Shown: positions 30,729 to 39,513, numbered from the stretch's first letter. The stretch is DNA of 64,000 bases from Streptomyces halobius (GCF_023277745.1 NZ_CP086322.1:2728001-2792000); one strand, 5' to 3'. Notes: generated by a model not told the origin, from the letters alone. Translations and numbers: made by a program.

Positions 30729-30758
30729 GATTTAAAAACCGCCTGCGCTGTTTGTCAA
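30729..30758 (-). promoter_or_regulatory. HAD-gene promoter overlapping an ARE-like operator
   Basis: On the minus strand TTGACA (30753-30758) and TAAATC (30729-30734) are separated by 18 bp. The spacer contains AACCGCCTGCGCTGTTTGT (plus strand 30737-30755), which agrees at 14 of 19 positions with the motif upstream of the first regulator gene. Confidence 0.6.
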
Positions 30759-30918
30759 TGTGCCCCTGCCATACCCTTACGGGTCGACAGCTCATCCCCG
30801 CAACGCCACACTGGTGAGCGCGGGCTCCACGGTGGCCACCGACCGCCGAAGCAATCCGCCATAGACGAGTTCGCGACAAGGCACTTGCAGATCTGGCCAC
30901 TTGACTTCGGCATACAGA

Positions 30919-30937
30919 ACCGCATGGTTGGTTTGTT
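30919..30937 (+). promoter_or_regulatory. ARE-like operator upstream of the first ArpA-type regulator
   Basis: AACCGCATGGTTGGTTTGT and the following T resemble gamma-butyrolactone receptor operators. The motif lies 50 bp before the GTG of the regulator at 30987 and is 16 of 19 identical, in the offset comparison, to the copy at 32106-32124. Confidence 0.6.
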
Positions 30938-30986
30938 CTGTAGACTGCAGTGAGCTCGCAGCCGTACTAGAGACGGGACGGACACC

Positions 30987-31643
30987 GTGCCCACGCAGCA
31001 TCGCGCCATCCAGAGCCGCCAGGCGCTCATCCGCTCGGCGGCAGAGACCTTCCTGGAGAAGGGAGTGCCCGCGGCGGGCATGGTCGAAGTCAGCCGGCGG
31101 GCCCGCCTGAGCAAGGGCGCCCTCTACTTCCACTTCACGTCCAAGGACGACCTCACCCTCGCGGTGCGCGACACCGCGCTCGCCACGCTGCGCGAGATCG
31201 AGGACGGTTTCGCCCGTTCCCCGGAGCCCCTCACCCTCGCCGTACGCGACTTCGCCGTCGAGCTGTTCGCCCGGGTGGAGTCCGACGTCGTCCTGCGCGC
31301 CGGGCTGCGGCTGCGGCCGGAGACCGCGCCGGGGCTCGACATCCACGCCCTGGAGCACCGCTGGTACGCGCTGTTCCTCGACAAGGCGGTCACCTGCGGG
31401 ACCGGTTCGCCCGCGGGATCCCTCGGGCCCCTGGGGCCGGGCGACCCCGATGGTCCGCAGGTATCGGACGCCGAACCGCGGCGCAGCGCCCAGCTGTTGA
31501 CCTCGGTCGTGGTGGGCCTGCTGCACCTCGGCGGCGCGGACCGGACGTGGTGGGAGAAGGAGTCCCTCATCGGTGTGTGGACACTGCTGTCGGGCGCGGT
31601 GGCCAGTGGCACCCCGGCGCCGGACCGCATCCCGGCCGGCTGA
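30987..31643 (+). CDS. TetR-family regulator, ArpA/gamma-butyrolactone-receptor type (1)
   Basis: This is a 218-residue dimeric repressor. The N-terminal DNA-binding domain (residues 8-52) ends with the family-typical LSKGALYFHFTSKDDLTLAV, as in ScbR/ArpA proteins. The C-terminal ligand domain contains LFARVESDVVLRAGLRLRPE. A glycine/proline-rich insert (TGSPAGSLGPLGPGDPDG) around residue 140 is unusual and may affect ligand binding. No AfsA-type butyrolactone synthase is nearby, so it could be an orphan or pseudo-receptor. Its promoter carries a likely autoregulatory ARE-like site. Confidence 0.85.
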   Translation: MPTQHRAIQSRQALIRSAAETFLEKGVPAAGMVEVSRRARLSKGALYFHFTSKDDLTLAVRDTALATLREIEDGFARSPEPLTLAVRDFAVELFARVESDVVLRAGLRLRPETAPGLDIHALEHRWYALFLDKAVTCGTGSPAGSLGPLGPGDPDGPQVSDAEPRRSAQLLTSVVVGLLHLGGADRTWWEKESLIGVWTLLSGAVASGTPAPDRIPAG

Positions 31644-32210
31644 ACCGCTCCGGGGACGGCCTCGGGCGCCCACCGCCCACGCCACGATCACCTCCGATCC
31701 CCTCACACCCCCTCCCGGCCCCCGCCCCCGATCCCGAACGTCAAGCGCCAGCACCAGCACCAGCACCAGCACCACCGAAGCGGGCGGACGGCAGCACCTC
31801 CACCGCCGTCCGCCGTCATCCCCTCCCCGTCCGAGCACACGACATCCGGTACATCGGTGAACCCCCGCCATCCGTACGGGTGATGGACGTGACCACACCG
31901 TCCTCACACGAGTGCGCACCGGTCCCGGTTTGAGCCGCGATCCGGGCGCGAACCCGGCTCCGGCGCCCCGGCGGCGCCCTGAAATGCCCCGAGGTCAGTT
32001 CCCGTACGGCGCTCCCTGAGCGCGGACGGTGCGCGGCATCGGACCGTGCCGCCCCAGTGGCACTGCGCCGGAACACGTCAACACCATGTCGTCTCGGATT
32101 TCCATACCGCCTGGTTGGCTTCTTTATGATGCAGCGCGTGACTGAGCCCTCACCGGACGGCTGGTCACCCTCAGGCACAACAACTCCAAGATGCATATGG
32201 AGGATGATCG
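31644..32210. other. Intergenic region between the two ArpA-type regulators
   Basis: About 570 bp with no recognisable gene. It holds a hexanucleotide run of CAGCAC units near 31749-31775 and, close to its right end, the ARE-like operator of the second regulator. Confidence 0.5.
32106..32124 (+). promoter_or_regulatory. ARE-like operator upstream of the second ArpA-type regulator
   Basis: ACCGCCTGGTTGGCTTCTT matches ACCGCATGGTTGGTTTGTT (30919-30937) at 16 of 19 positions. It lies about 87 bp before the GTG at 32211. Confidence 0.6.
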
Positions 32211-32828
32211 GTGGTCAAGCAGGAACGCGCCTTGCGCACCCGACGCGCCGTCCTCGAAGCCGCGGCTCATGTCATCGGCAGCCGCGGGTACCAGGCCGCC
32301 ACGATGGCCGAGATCACCCAGCGCGCCGGAGTCACCAAGGGGGCCGTCTACTTCCACTTCACCTCCAAGACCGCACTGGCCCGCGCGGTCGTCACGGAAC
32401 AGATCGCTCCGTTCCTGCCGCAGGCCAGTGACTCCCGGCTGCAGGACGCCATCGACTTCACCCACCAGGTGGCGCTGGCCCTGCGCAGCGACCCGTTGTT
32501 GCAGGCCGGGACGCGGATCGCGGTCGAGACGACGTTCAGTGAGGATCCGCTGATGCCCTATCAGGCGTGGACGGACATCATCACGACGATGTTCACCGAG
32601 GCCCGTGCCAACGGTGAGCTGCTGTCCGCCGTCGTGCCGGAACGGGCGGCGGAGTTCTTCGTCGCCGCGTATATGGGGGTGCAGCTGTTCTCCCGTGCCG
32701 CGAGCGACCGCGCCGATCTGCCGCACCGCGTCACGGCCCTGTGGAAGCACACCCTCCCGGGTCTGGCATCGCCCGGCGTGCTCAGTCATCTTGACCCGCA
32801 GGGGCGCCGCGTGAAGCTCGCCGTCTGA
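32211..32828 (+). CDS. TetR-family regulator, ArpA/gamma-butyrolactone-receptor type (2)
   Basis: This is a 205-residue ScbR/ArpA-like repressor. The helix-turn-helix end reads GVTKGAVYFHFTSKTALARA, and the ligand domain has the usual TMFTEARANGELLSAVVPER. The GTG start has a strong GGAGG eight bases upstream. It is paired with the regulator at 30987 and both have the same ARE-like motif, so cross-regulation is likely. Length and the conserved C-terminus suggest a functional ligand-responsive receptor. Confidence 0.87.
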   Translation: MVKQERALRTRRAVLEAAAHVIGSRGYQAATMAEITQRAGVTKGAVYFHFTSKTALARAVVTEQIAPFLPQASDSRLQDAIDFTHQVALALRSDPLLQAGTRIAVETTFSEDPLMPYQAWTDIITTMFTEARANGELLSAVVPERAAEFFVAAYMGVQLFSRAASDRADLPHRVTALWKHTLPGLASPGVLSHLDPQGRRVKLAV

Positions 32829-32918
32829 CGTCCGTCGCTCACCATCCGGTGCAGGAACGACTCTCCTTGTCCATGCCCTGCTGCGCCCAGACCCTCCGCG
32901 GCCCTTTTCGGCACCGGG

Positions 32919-32941
32919 ATAACAGACCACACGGTTCGTAT
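32919..32941 (+). promoter_or_regulatory. Third ARE-like site with a short open frame after it
   Basis: ACAGACCACACGGTTCGTAT shares 12 of 16 core positions with the other copies. An ATG at 32940 opens a 54-codon frame ending at 33104 that overlaps the end of the monooxygenase gene. I do not recognise it and it may be the stub of a former ARE-controlled gene. Confidence 0.45.
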
Positions 32942-33090
32942 GCCGCGCCGCGCATACCGCGATCTGCGGCCCGCCGGCGCCCGTGAGCTGCCGCTGACAG
33001 AGGCCATCGCCCCACGGCTGGTCGCCGGTTACCGCGCGGATGTGGTGCCCTCCCCCACCGACCGGTCCCCGGGCCGAGCCGGCCACCCCG

Positions 33091-35427
33091 TCACCGCAGG
33101 GTGAGGCGGGGCTTCGGTCCGTCGGTGCGCCCGGTCGGCGGGGTGCGGCTGCCCGCCTGATACGGCAGCGGCCAGGGGGCGCCCGGTCCCGTGTAGTCCT
33201 GTTCGGCGGCGGCGTGCAGCGTCCAGTGCGGGTCGTAGAGATGCGGCCTCGCCAGCGCGCAGAGATCGGCGCGTCCGGCCAGCAACAGGGAGTTGACGTC
33301 GTCCCAGGAGGAGATCGCGCCGACGGCGATGACCGGCACGCCGACGGTGTTACGGATCCGGTCGGCGAACGGCGTCTGGTACGAGCGGCCGAAGTCGGGA
33401 CGCTCGTCGGGAACGACCTGCCCGGTGGAGACGTCGATGGCGTCGGCTCCGTGTTCGGCGAAGGCCGCCGCGATGGCGACCGCGTCCTCGGCGGTGGTGC
33501 CGCCGTCCGCCCAGTCGGTCGCGGAGATACGGACCGTCGTCGGACGCCCGGCCGGCCAGACGGTGCGGACCGCGTCGAAGACCTCCAGCGGGAAGCGCAG
33601 CCGGCCGGTGAGGTCGCCGCCGTAGGCGTCGGTGCGGTGGTTGGTGAGCGGTGAGAGGAAGCCGGAGAGCAGATAGCCGTGCGCGCAGTGGAGTTCGAGC
33701 AGGTCGAATCCGGCGCGGGCGGCGGACTCGGCGGAGCGGACGAACTGCTCCCGTACGGTGGCGAGTTCGGGCTCGGTCAGGGCGTGCGGCACCTGGTTGA
33801 CGCCGGGCCGGTACGGCAGCGCGGAGGGGGCGACCAGCGGCCAGTTGCCGTCCGGGAGCGGCTGGTCGATGCCGTCCCACATCAGCCGGGTGGAGCCCTT
33901 GCGGCCGGAGTGGCCGAGCTGTACGCCGAGGGCGGTGCCGGGGGCGGCGGCGTGCACGAAGTCGGTGATCCGGCGCCAGGCGGTCTCATGTCCCGGCGCG
34001 TACAGCCCCGTACAGCCGGGGGTGATGCGCCCTTCGGGGCCGACACACACCATCTCCGTCATCACCAGGCCGGCGCCGCCGAGTGCGCGGGCGCCGAGGT
34101 GGACGAGGTGGAAGTCGCCGGGGGTGCCGTCGCCGTCGGCGGAGTACATGTCCATCGGTGAGACGACGACGCGGTTGCGCAGCGTGAGGTCACCGAGCCG
34201 GAAGGGCGTGAACATGGGCGGGGTGCCGGGCGTGATACCGGCCTCCTTCGTCACCGACGCGACGAACTCGGCGTCGCGCAACCGCAGGTTGTCGTGGGTG
34301 ACCCGGCGGCTGCGGGTGAGGAGGTTGAAGGCGAACTGGTGCGGGGGCTGGTCGGCGTAGGTCGCCAGATCCTCGAACCAGGCGAGGCTGGCGCGGGCGG
34401 CGCGCTGGGTCGAGGCGACGACGGGGCGCCGCTCGGTCTCGTACGCGGCGAGTGCCTCGTGCAGGGTGCCCTGTTCCTCCAGACACGCGGCGAGCGCCAG
34501 CGCGTCCTCGATGGCGAGCTTGGTGCCGGAGCCGATGGAGAAGTGCGCGGTGTGCGCGGCGTCGCCGAGCAGCACGATCCGGCCGTGCGACCAGTGGTCG
34601 TTGACGACCGTACGGAAGGCGGTCCAGGAGGAGTTGTTGGAACGCAGCGGCCTGCCGCCCAGTGCGCGGGCGAAGCGCCGGGCACACCATTCACTCGACG
34701 CGTGCGCGTCACAGCGGTCGAGGCCGGCCGCCCTCCAGACCTCGTCGCGCATTTCGACGATGACGGTGCTCGCACCGGACGGATACCGCGGCCCGGAGGG
34801 ACTCGTTGAGGGGTGGTGGTCGGGCGACGGGCGGGCAAACGGGTAGCCGTGGAGCTGGACGACGCCGTGCTCGGTCTCGGCGATCTCGAAGCGGAAGGCG
34901 TCGAAGGCGAAGTCCGTGGCGAGCCAGATATAGCGGCAGCGGTGGGTGGTGATCTGCGGCCCGAACGCCTCCCGGTGGGCCTCCCGGGTCAGGCTGTGCA
35001 CACCGTCCGCGGCGATGACCAGATCGTGGCAGGACGCCAGCTCCTCGGCCGGTGGGGCCGGTTCGCGGAAGCGGAGCCGTATGCCGAGCGAGGCACAGCG
35101 TTCGTGCAGGATCTGCAGCAGACGGCGGCGGCCGAGGGCGGCGAAACCGTGCCCCCCGGAGGTCAGGGTCCGGCCCCGGTGCACGATGTCGATGTCGTCC
35201 CAGCGCACGAAGTCACGGCGCAGTGCCTCGTACACCACCGGGTCGGCGTGCTCGATGCCGCCCAGGGTCTCGTCGGAGAGGACTACCCCGAAACCGAAGG
35301 TGTCGTCGGGGGCGTTGCGCTCCCAGACGGTGATGTCGCGGGTGGGGTCGAGGCGCTTGAGGAGGGCCGCGGCGTAGAGCCCACCGGGCCCGCCGCCGAT
35401 GACGGCGACCCGCATGGCGGTCGCCAC
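33091..35427 (-). CDS. Bifunctional aryl-CoA monooxygenase / Old Yellow Enzyme fusion
   Basis: This is a 778-residue two-flavin enzyme. Residues 1-390 are an FAD monooxygenase (VAVIGGGPGGLYAAALLKRL; GRIVLLGDAAHTAHFSIGSG). The remainder is an Old-Yellow-Enzyme FMN reductase (MFTPFRLGDLTLRNRVVVSP; DLLELHCAHGYLLSGFLSPL; IAVGAISSWDDV). This architecture is known in 2-aminobenzoyl-CoA monooxygenase/reductase and in salicylyl-CoA 5-hydroxylase relatives, which hydroxylate and dearomatise the ring. I choose the GTG at 35427, with GGGGAAAT ahead, over the ATG at 35415. It directly follows the hydratase gene, two bases apart, and with the ligase at 27 kb forms the core of the pathway. Confidence 0.9.
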   Translation of the reverse strand: MATAMRVAVIGGGPGGLYAAALLKRLDPTRDITVWERNAPDDTFGFGVVLSDETLGGIEHADPVVYEALRRDFVRWDDIDIVHRGRTLTSGGHGFAALGRRRLLQILHERCASLGIRLRFREPAPPAEELASCHDLVIAADGVHSLTREAHREAFGPQITTHRCRYIWLATDFAFDAFRFEIAETEHGVVQLHGYPFARPSPDHHPSTSPSGPRYPSGASTVIVEMRDEVWRAAGLDRCDAHASSEWCARRFARALGGRPLRSNNSSWTAFRTVVNDHWSHGRIVLLGDAAHTAHFSIGSGTKLAIEDALALAACLEEQGTLHEALAAYETERRPVVASTQRAARASLAWFEDLATYADQPPHQFAFNLLTRSRRVTHDNLRLRDAEFVASVTKEAGITPGTPPMFTPFRLGDLTLRNRVVVSPMDMYSADGDGTPGDFHLVHLGARALGGAGLVMTEMVCVGPEGRITPGCTGLYAPGHETAWRRITDFVHAAAPGTALGVQLGHSGRKGSTRLMWDGIDQPLPDGNWPLVAPSALPYRPGVNQVPHALTEPELATVREQFVRSAESAARAGFDLLELHCAHGYLLSGFLSPLTNHRTDAYGGDLTGRLRFPLEVFDAVRTVWPAGRPTTVRISATDWADGGTTAEDAVAIAAAFAEHGADAIDVSTGQVVPDERPDFGRSYQTPFADRIRNTVGVPVIAVGAISSWDDVNSLLLAGRADLCALARPHLYDPHWTLHAAAEQDYTGPGAPWPLPYQAGSRTPPTGRTDGPKPRLTLR

Positions 35428-35429
35428 GC

Positions 35430-36257
35430 TTATTTCCCCTGCCACTTGGGCGACCGCTTCTCGGTGAACGCGGCGTGGAATTCGCCGTAGTCGGCGCTGT
35501 TCATCAGCAGCGCCTGGGTGGCGGCGTCCATCTCGACGGCGGCGGCGAGCGGCATATCGAGTTCGGCGGTGAGCAGGGCCTTGGTCTGGGCGTGCGCGAG
35601 CGCGGGCCCCTCGGCGAGCCGCCGGGCGAGCGCCGCGGCCGTCTCGTCGGCCCGCCCCTCGTCCGCCAATTCGCTGATGAGGCCGAGGCGTTCGGCCTCC
35701 GGGGCACGGACGGCATCGCCGAGCATCAGCAGTCGGGTGGCATGGCCGAGGCCGATGACGCGGGGCAGGAGGTAGGCCGCGCCCATGTCGCCGCCGGACA
35801 GTCCGACCTTGGTGAAGAGGAACGCGAAGCGCGCGGAGGGGTCGGCGACGCGGAAGTCGGCGGCGAGGGCGAGAACGGCTCCGGCACCGGCCGCGACCCC
35901 GTGGACGGCGGCGATCACCGGGCAGGGGCACTCGCGGATGGCCCGTACGACCTGCCCGGTCATCCGGTTGAAGTCGAGCAGTTGCCCGGTGTCCATTCCC
36001 AGCGTGGCGCCGATGATCTCGTCGACGTCTCCGCCGGAGCAGAATCCGCGGCCCTCCCCACCGAGGACGAGGGCGCGTACGGAGCGCTCCCTGGACACTT
36101 CCGCGAGCAGGTCGCGGAGGTCGGCGTACGCCTCGAAGGTGAGCGCGTTGAGTTTCTCCGGGCGCGCGAGGGTGACGGTGGCGATGCCGTCGTCCCTGGT
36201 CACGCGGATGTGCTGCCAGGTGTCGGTGCTGCGGGCGGATCCTGCGAACGGGCTCAT
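35430..36257 (-). CDS. Enoyl-CoA hydratase/isomerase family protein
   Basis: This 275-residue crotonase-fold enzyme is transcribed first in an operon with the monooxygenase/reductase. Oxyanion-hole segments are GRGFCSGGDVDEI and HGVAAGAGAVLALAADFRVA. The usual glutamate after the second loop is replaced: the region reads FTKVGLSGGDMGAAYLLPRV, retaining one acidic residue, which suggests chemistry other than simple hydration. The start at 36257 (MSPFAGSAR) has GGCAGGCAG before it. It probably acts on the ring-derived CoA ester made by the downstream fusion enzyme. Confidence 0.87.
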   Translation of the reverse strand: MSPFAGSARSTDTWQHIRVTRDDGIATVTLARPEKLNALTFEAYADLRDLLAEVSRERSVRALVLGGEGRGFCSGGDVDEIIGATLGMDTGQLLDFNRMTGQVVRAIRECPCPVIAAVHGVAAGAGAVLALAADFRVADPSARFAFLFTKVGLSGGDMGAAYLLPRVIGLGHATRLLMLGDAVRAPEAERLGLISELADEGRADETAAALARRLAEGPALAHAQTKALLTAELDMPLAAAVEMDAATQALLMNSADYGEFHAAFTEKRSPKWQGK

Positions 36258-36325
36258 CGGGCTGCCTGCCCCCTTCAGCCGGACGGCTGGTGCCTGTGGT
36301 CGGCGGTGCCTGCTGCCCTTTGAAG

Positions 36326-36353
36326 CTATCACTGCTTCGTGACTGCCGTCATG
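36326..36353 (-). promoter_or_regulatory. Promoter element shared with the dehydrogenase gene (copy 2)
   Basis: CATGACGGCAGTCA on the minus strand is followed after nine bases by GATAG, exactly as at 26685-26712. It lies about 70-95 bp upstream of the hydratase start. Confidence 0.65.
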
Positions 36354-36500
36354 GATGCGCGATATAGATGGAGATGGGTGACGGGATGGATCGCATGTGA
36401 GTGACGGGCAGTCAGTTCCCGGTACGGCGCAGGGATCCCGACTCCACCATCGCGACCGCCACAGGCACCGGCACCGGCACCGGCACCGGGGCTGTATGGC

Positions 36501-38009
36501 TCACGCTCCCCGCGATCCGAAAGTCAGAGCCGGGTCAGGAGCCGTCGGATCAGAAGTCAGAGTCGGATCAGGGGCCTCGCTGCCGACCGGCTCCCGCGGC
36601 GCCGCACCGAGGCGCGAGTGCCGCCGCCCGTAGAGCGCGTAGACCAGCGAACCGACGACCAGGAAGCCGACGAACTGCAGCCAGGTCGCCGGACCGGTCC
36701 CGTAGATCAGATAGCCGCAGAAGCCGATGCCGAGGACCGGGCTGAGCGGGAAGAGCGGGACGCGGAAGCGGCGCGGCAGACCGGGGCGGGTACGGCGGAG
36801 GACCAGCACGCTGACATTGACCACCGCCATGATCGCCAGCGTCCCGATGGTCGTCAGATTCATCACGACGTCCAGCGGCACGACCGCCGCCGGGATCGCG
36901 AAGACGCCCGCGACGATCCAGGTGTTGGCGACGGGGGTGGCGGTCCGGGGCGAGATCCGCTCGAAGATCCGCGGGATCAGGCCGTCCCGCGACATCGACA
37001 TCAGGATGCGGGTCTGGCCGTACATCACGGCGAGGACGACGGACGCGATGGCGACGACCGCGCCGAAGGCGATCACTCCGCCGCCGAGCGTGGAGTCGGT
37101 GACACGGTTGACGATCAGTGAGAGTGCGGCGGGCTGGTCGGCGACCTGGTCGGAGGAGAGCGCGCCGATGGCGGCGACGGCGACCAGGCAGTACAGGACG
37201 GTGACCACACCGATGCAGATCATGATCGCGATGGGGATGTTACGGCGCGGATTGCGGACCTCTTCGCCGGCCGTGGTGATCGCGTCGAAGCCGATGTAGG
37301 AGAAGAACGCGACCGAGGCGCCGGAGGTGATGCCGGCGACGCTCTCCGGTGCGAACGGCGAGAGGTTCCCGTCCTGGAAGGCCGAAAAGCCGATCACACA
37401 GAACAGCGCGAGGATCGCGAGCTTGAGGACGGCCATGGCGGCGGTCGCACGGGCACTTTCCCGGATGCCGCGGACCAGGAGGAGGGCGGCGAGCAGTATC
37501 ACGACGACGGCCGGGGCGTTGACGATGCCGCCGTCACCGGGCGGCCTGGCGAGCGCCGCCGGCAGCTCCCAGCCGATCAGGCTGCCCAGCAGTTCGTTCA
37601 GATACTGGCCCCAGCCGACGGCGACCGCCGAGACCGAGACCCCGTATTCGAGGAGCAGGCACCAGCCGACGAGAAAGGCGGTGCGTTCGCCGAGGGTGGC
37701 GTACGCGTAGGAGTACGAGCTGCCGGACACCGGTATCGCGCCGCCCAGCTCCGCGAAGGAGAAGGCGGTGAAGACGCAGGTGAGGGCGGCCAGCACGAAG
37801 GAGACGATGACGGCGGGGCCGGCTTCGGCGACGGTGTCGGACAGGCCGACGAAGATGCCGGTGCCGACGATGGCGCCGATGCCGAAGCACACGAGCTGGA
37901 AGAGCCCCATGCTGCGCTGGAGGCCGTTGCCCGCACGGTCCACGCCGGATTCGGCGACGAGGAGGTCGGGGGACTTGATGCGCAGTCCGGACGGACCTGA
38001 CGAAGCCAT
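36501..38009 (-). CDS. APC-family amino acid permease (ArcD-like role)
   Basis: This 502-residue inner-membrane transporter has about twelve hydrophobic segments. The N-terminal signature FGIGAIVGTGIFVGLSD marks the cationic amino acid/APC superfamily, and the central FFSYIGFDAITTAGEEVRNP is typical of CAT-type carriers. The start at 38009 (MASSGPSGLRIKSP) excludes a proline-rich upstream frame. It follows arcB and arcA on the same strand, so arginine uptake or arginine/ornithine exchange is the likely job. The C-terminal tail is a repetitive APDPTLTSDPTAPDP stretch, and four GGCACC hexamers follow the gene at 36465-36488. Confidence 0.87.
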   Translation of the reverse strand: MASSGPSGLRIKSPDLLVAESGVDRAGNGLQRSMGLFQLVCFGIGAIVGTGIFVGLSDTVAEAGPAVIVSFVLAALTCVFTAFSFAELGGAIPVSGSSYSYAYATLGERTAFLVGWCLLLEYGVSVSAVAVGWGQYLNELLGSLIGWELPAALARPPGDGGIVNAPAVVVILLAALLLVRGIRESARATAAMAVLKLAILALFCVIGFSAFQDGNLSPFAPESVAGITSGASVAFFSYIGFDAITTAGEEVRNPRRNIPIAIMICIGVVTVLYCLVAVAAIGALSSDQVADQPAALSLIVNRVTDSTLGGGVIAFGAVVAIASVVLAVMYGQTRILMSMSRDGLIPRIFERISPRTATPVANTWIVAGVFAIPAAVVPLDVVMNLTTIGTLAIMAVVNVSVLVLRRTRPGLPRRFRVPLFPLSPVLGIGFCGYLIYGTGPATWLQFVGFLVVGSLVYALYGRRHSRLGAAPREPVGSEAPDPTLTSDPTAPDPALTFGSRGA

Positions 38010-38329
38010 GGGGTGGTTCTCTCTCTGGTGGTGCGGTGCGCGCGGGCGGGGGTGGGGCCCACGCTCACGGGGTCCGGACCGGTGGGCCCGAACCCCGTGA
38101 GCGGCTCGATGGTAGCCGCTGTGACTGCATGATCGCCCAGCTCGCCGTATGAGTATGCGTACGGGGTGCGCAAACGGGCTTGACGGGCGGACGGGGCCGG
38201 CCTCGGCGAGGGACGGTGAGCGGGTGGGCGGCGATCCGGTGGACGGCAATACGGTGGATGATCTGCCGCTCGGCCTGCCGCTCGTTCTGCCGCTGGGCCC
38301 TGCCGCTCTCCCCGCCCCTCGTCGGCGCC
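38010..38329. other. Gap between arcB and the permease
   Basis: About 320 bp without a gene. It contains about four degenerate 12 bp repeats beginning TGCCGCTCGGCC near 38263-38310. No clear promoter is seen, but the distance makes a separate permease promoter likely. Confidence 0.4.
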
Positions 38330-39334
38330 TCAGCCCGCCATCGTCGCGACCAGCACGGCCTTGATGGTGTGCATCCGGTTCTCCGCCTCGTCGAAGACCA
38401 CCGAATGCGCGGATTCAAAGACCTCGTCGGTGACCTCCAGCGACGACAGCCCGTGCCGCTCGTGGATTTCCCGGCCGACGGACGTGCCCAGGTCGTGGTA
38501 CGCGGGCAGACAGTGCAGGAACTTCACGTCCGGTTTGCCGGTGGCGCGCAGCACGTCCATGGTGACCGCGTACGGGGCGAGCAGCGCGATCCGCTCGTCC
38601 CAGACCTCCTTGGGCTCTCCCATGGAGACCCAGACGTCGGTGGCGACGAAGTCCGCTCCGCGCACGCCCTCGGCGACATCCTCGGTGAGCGTGACCCGCG
38701 CGCCACTGGTCTCGGCAAGCGTGTGCGCCGCGGCGACGACCTTCTCCTCGGGCCACAGCCGCTTTGGCGCCACGATCCGTACGTCCATACCGAGCAGGGC
38801 GCCGGTGACGAGGTAGGAGTTGCCCATGTTGTTGCGGGCGTCACCGAGGTAGGCGAAGGCGGTCTCCTCCAGGGCGCGCCCTCCGCCGTGCTCGACCATG
38901 GTCAGCACATCGGCCAGCATCTGGGTCGGGTGCCAGTCGTCGGTCAGCCCGTTGAACACCGGCACACCGGCGTGCGCAGCGAGTTCCTCGACGTCCGACT
39001 GCCGACTGCCGCGGAACTCGATGCCGTCGAACATCCGGCCGAGGACCCGGGCGGTGTCCTTGACCGACTCCTTGTGCCCGATCTGCGAGCCGGACGGGTC
39101 GAGGTAGGTGGTCGACGCACCCTGGTCGACGGCCGCGACCTCGAAGGAGCAGCGGGTCCTCGTGGAGGTCTTCTCGAAGATCAGGGCGATGTTCCTGCCC
39201 CGCAGGCGGGCGACCTCGGTCCCGGCGCGCTTGGCGGCCTTGAGCTCGGCCGCCAGGTCGATCAGTCGGCGGAATTCCTCGGCGCTGAGGTCCAGCTCCT
39301 TGAGGAAGTGGCGGCCCCTGAGGTCTGTCGCCAT
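38330..39334 (-). CDS. arcB: Ornithine carbamoyltransferase (catabolic)
   Basis: This 334-residue enzyme converts citrulline and phosphate to ornithine and carbamoyl phosphate in the deiminase pathway. The carbamoyl-phosphate motif is [13 protein letters not shown], followed by [13 protein letters not shown] and the ornithine/catalytic motif [10 protein letters not shown]. The length is typical. Sequence alone does not separate anabolic from catabolic forms; the assignment to arcB rests on its position between arginine deiminase and a permease. Confidence 0.93.
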   Translation of the reverse strand: MATDLRGRHFLKELDLSAEEFRRLIDLAAELKAAKRAGTEVARLRGRNIALIFEKTSTRTRCSFEVAAVDQGASTTYLDPSGSQIGHKESVKDTARVLGRMFDGIEFRGSRQSDVEELAAHAGVPVFNGLTDDWHPTQMLADVLTMVEHGGGRALEETAFAYLGDARNNMGNSYLVTGALLGMDVRIVAPKRLWPEEKVVAAAHTLAETSGARVTLTEDVAEGVRGADFVATDVWVSMGEPKEVWDERIALLAPYAVTMDVLRATGKPDVKFLHCLPAYHDLGTSVGREIHERHGLSSLEVTDEVFESAHSVVFDEAENRMHTIKAVLVATMAG

Positions 39335-39410
39335 GGTGGGCTCCTGGTTCGTGACGGTTGTGGTTCGTGGCGGTCGGGCGTGCGGTCGGCCGGGGACGCG
39401 ACCAGACGAT

Positions 39411-39443
39411 GGAAGTCTATACGAACTTCCGCATCTCTATACG
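39411..39443. promoter_or_regulatory. Operator-like repeats upstream of arcB
   Basis: GGAAGT at 39411-39416 and ACTTCC at 39425-39430 form an inverted repeat. CTATACG occurs at 39417-39423 and again at 39437-39443, exactly 20 bp apart, or two helical turns. The cluster lies about 80 bp upstream of arcB. The regulator is unknown. Confidence 0.45.
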
Positions 39444-39513
39444 GGGGGTGTGGGCGAAGCCACGGGTGGGCCCCTGCCGCCACCGCCCACCCGGATCGGC
39501 CGAGGACAGGCTC

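Noticed and set aside
31547..31933. Plus-strand frame overlapping the end of the first ArpA-type regulator
   Set aside because: Proline-rich translation derived from the CAGCAC repeat; no coding features.
32940..33104. A 54-codon gene after the third ARE-like site
   Set aside because: No ribosome site, no recognised family, and it overlaps the monooxygenase 3' end; mentioned only with the operator.
39335..39513. Canonical arginine-repressor (ARG) box
   Set aside because: The palindromic TTGCAT-type box is not present; only the CTATACG/GGAAGT repeats are.
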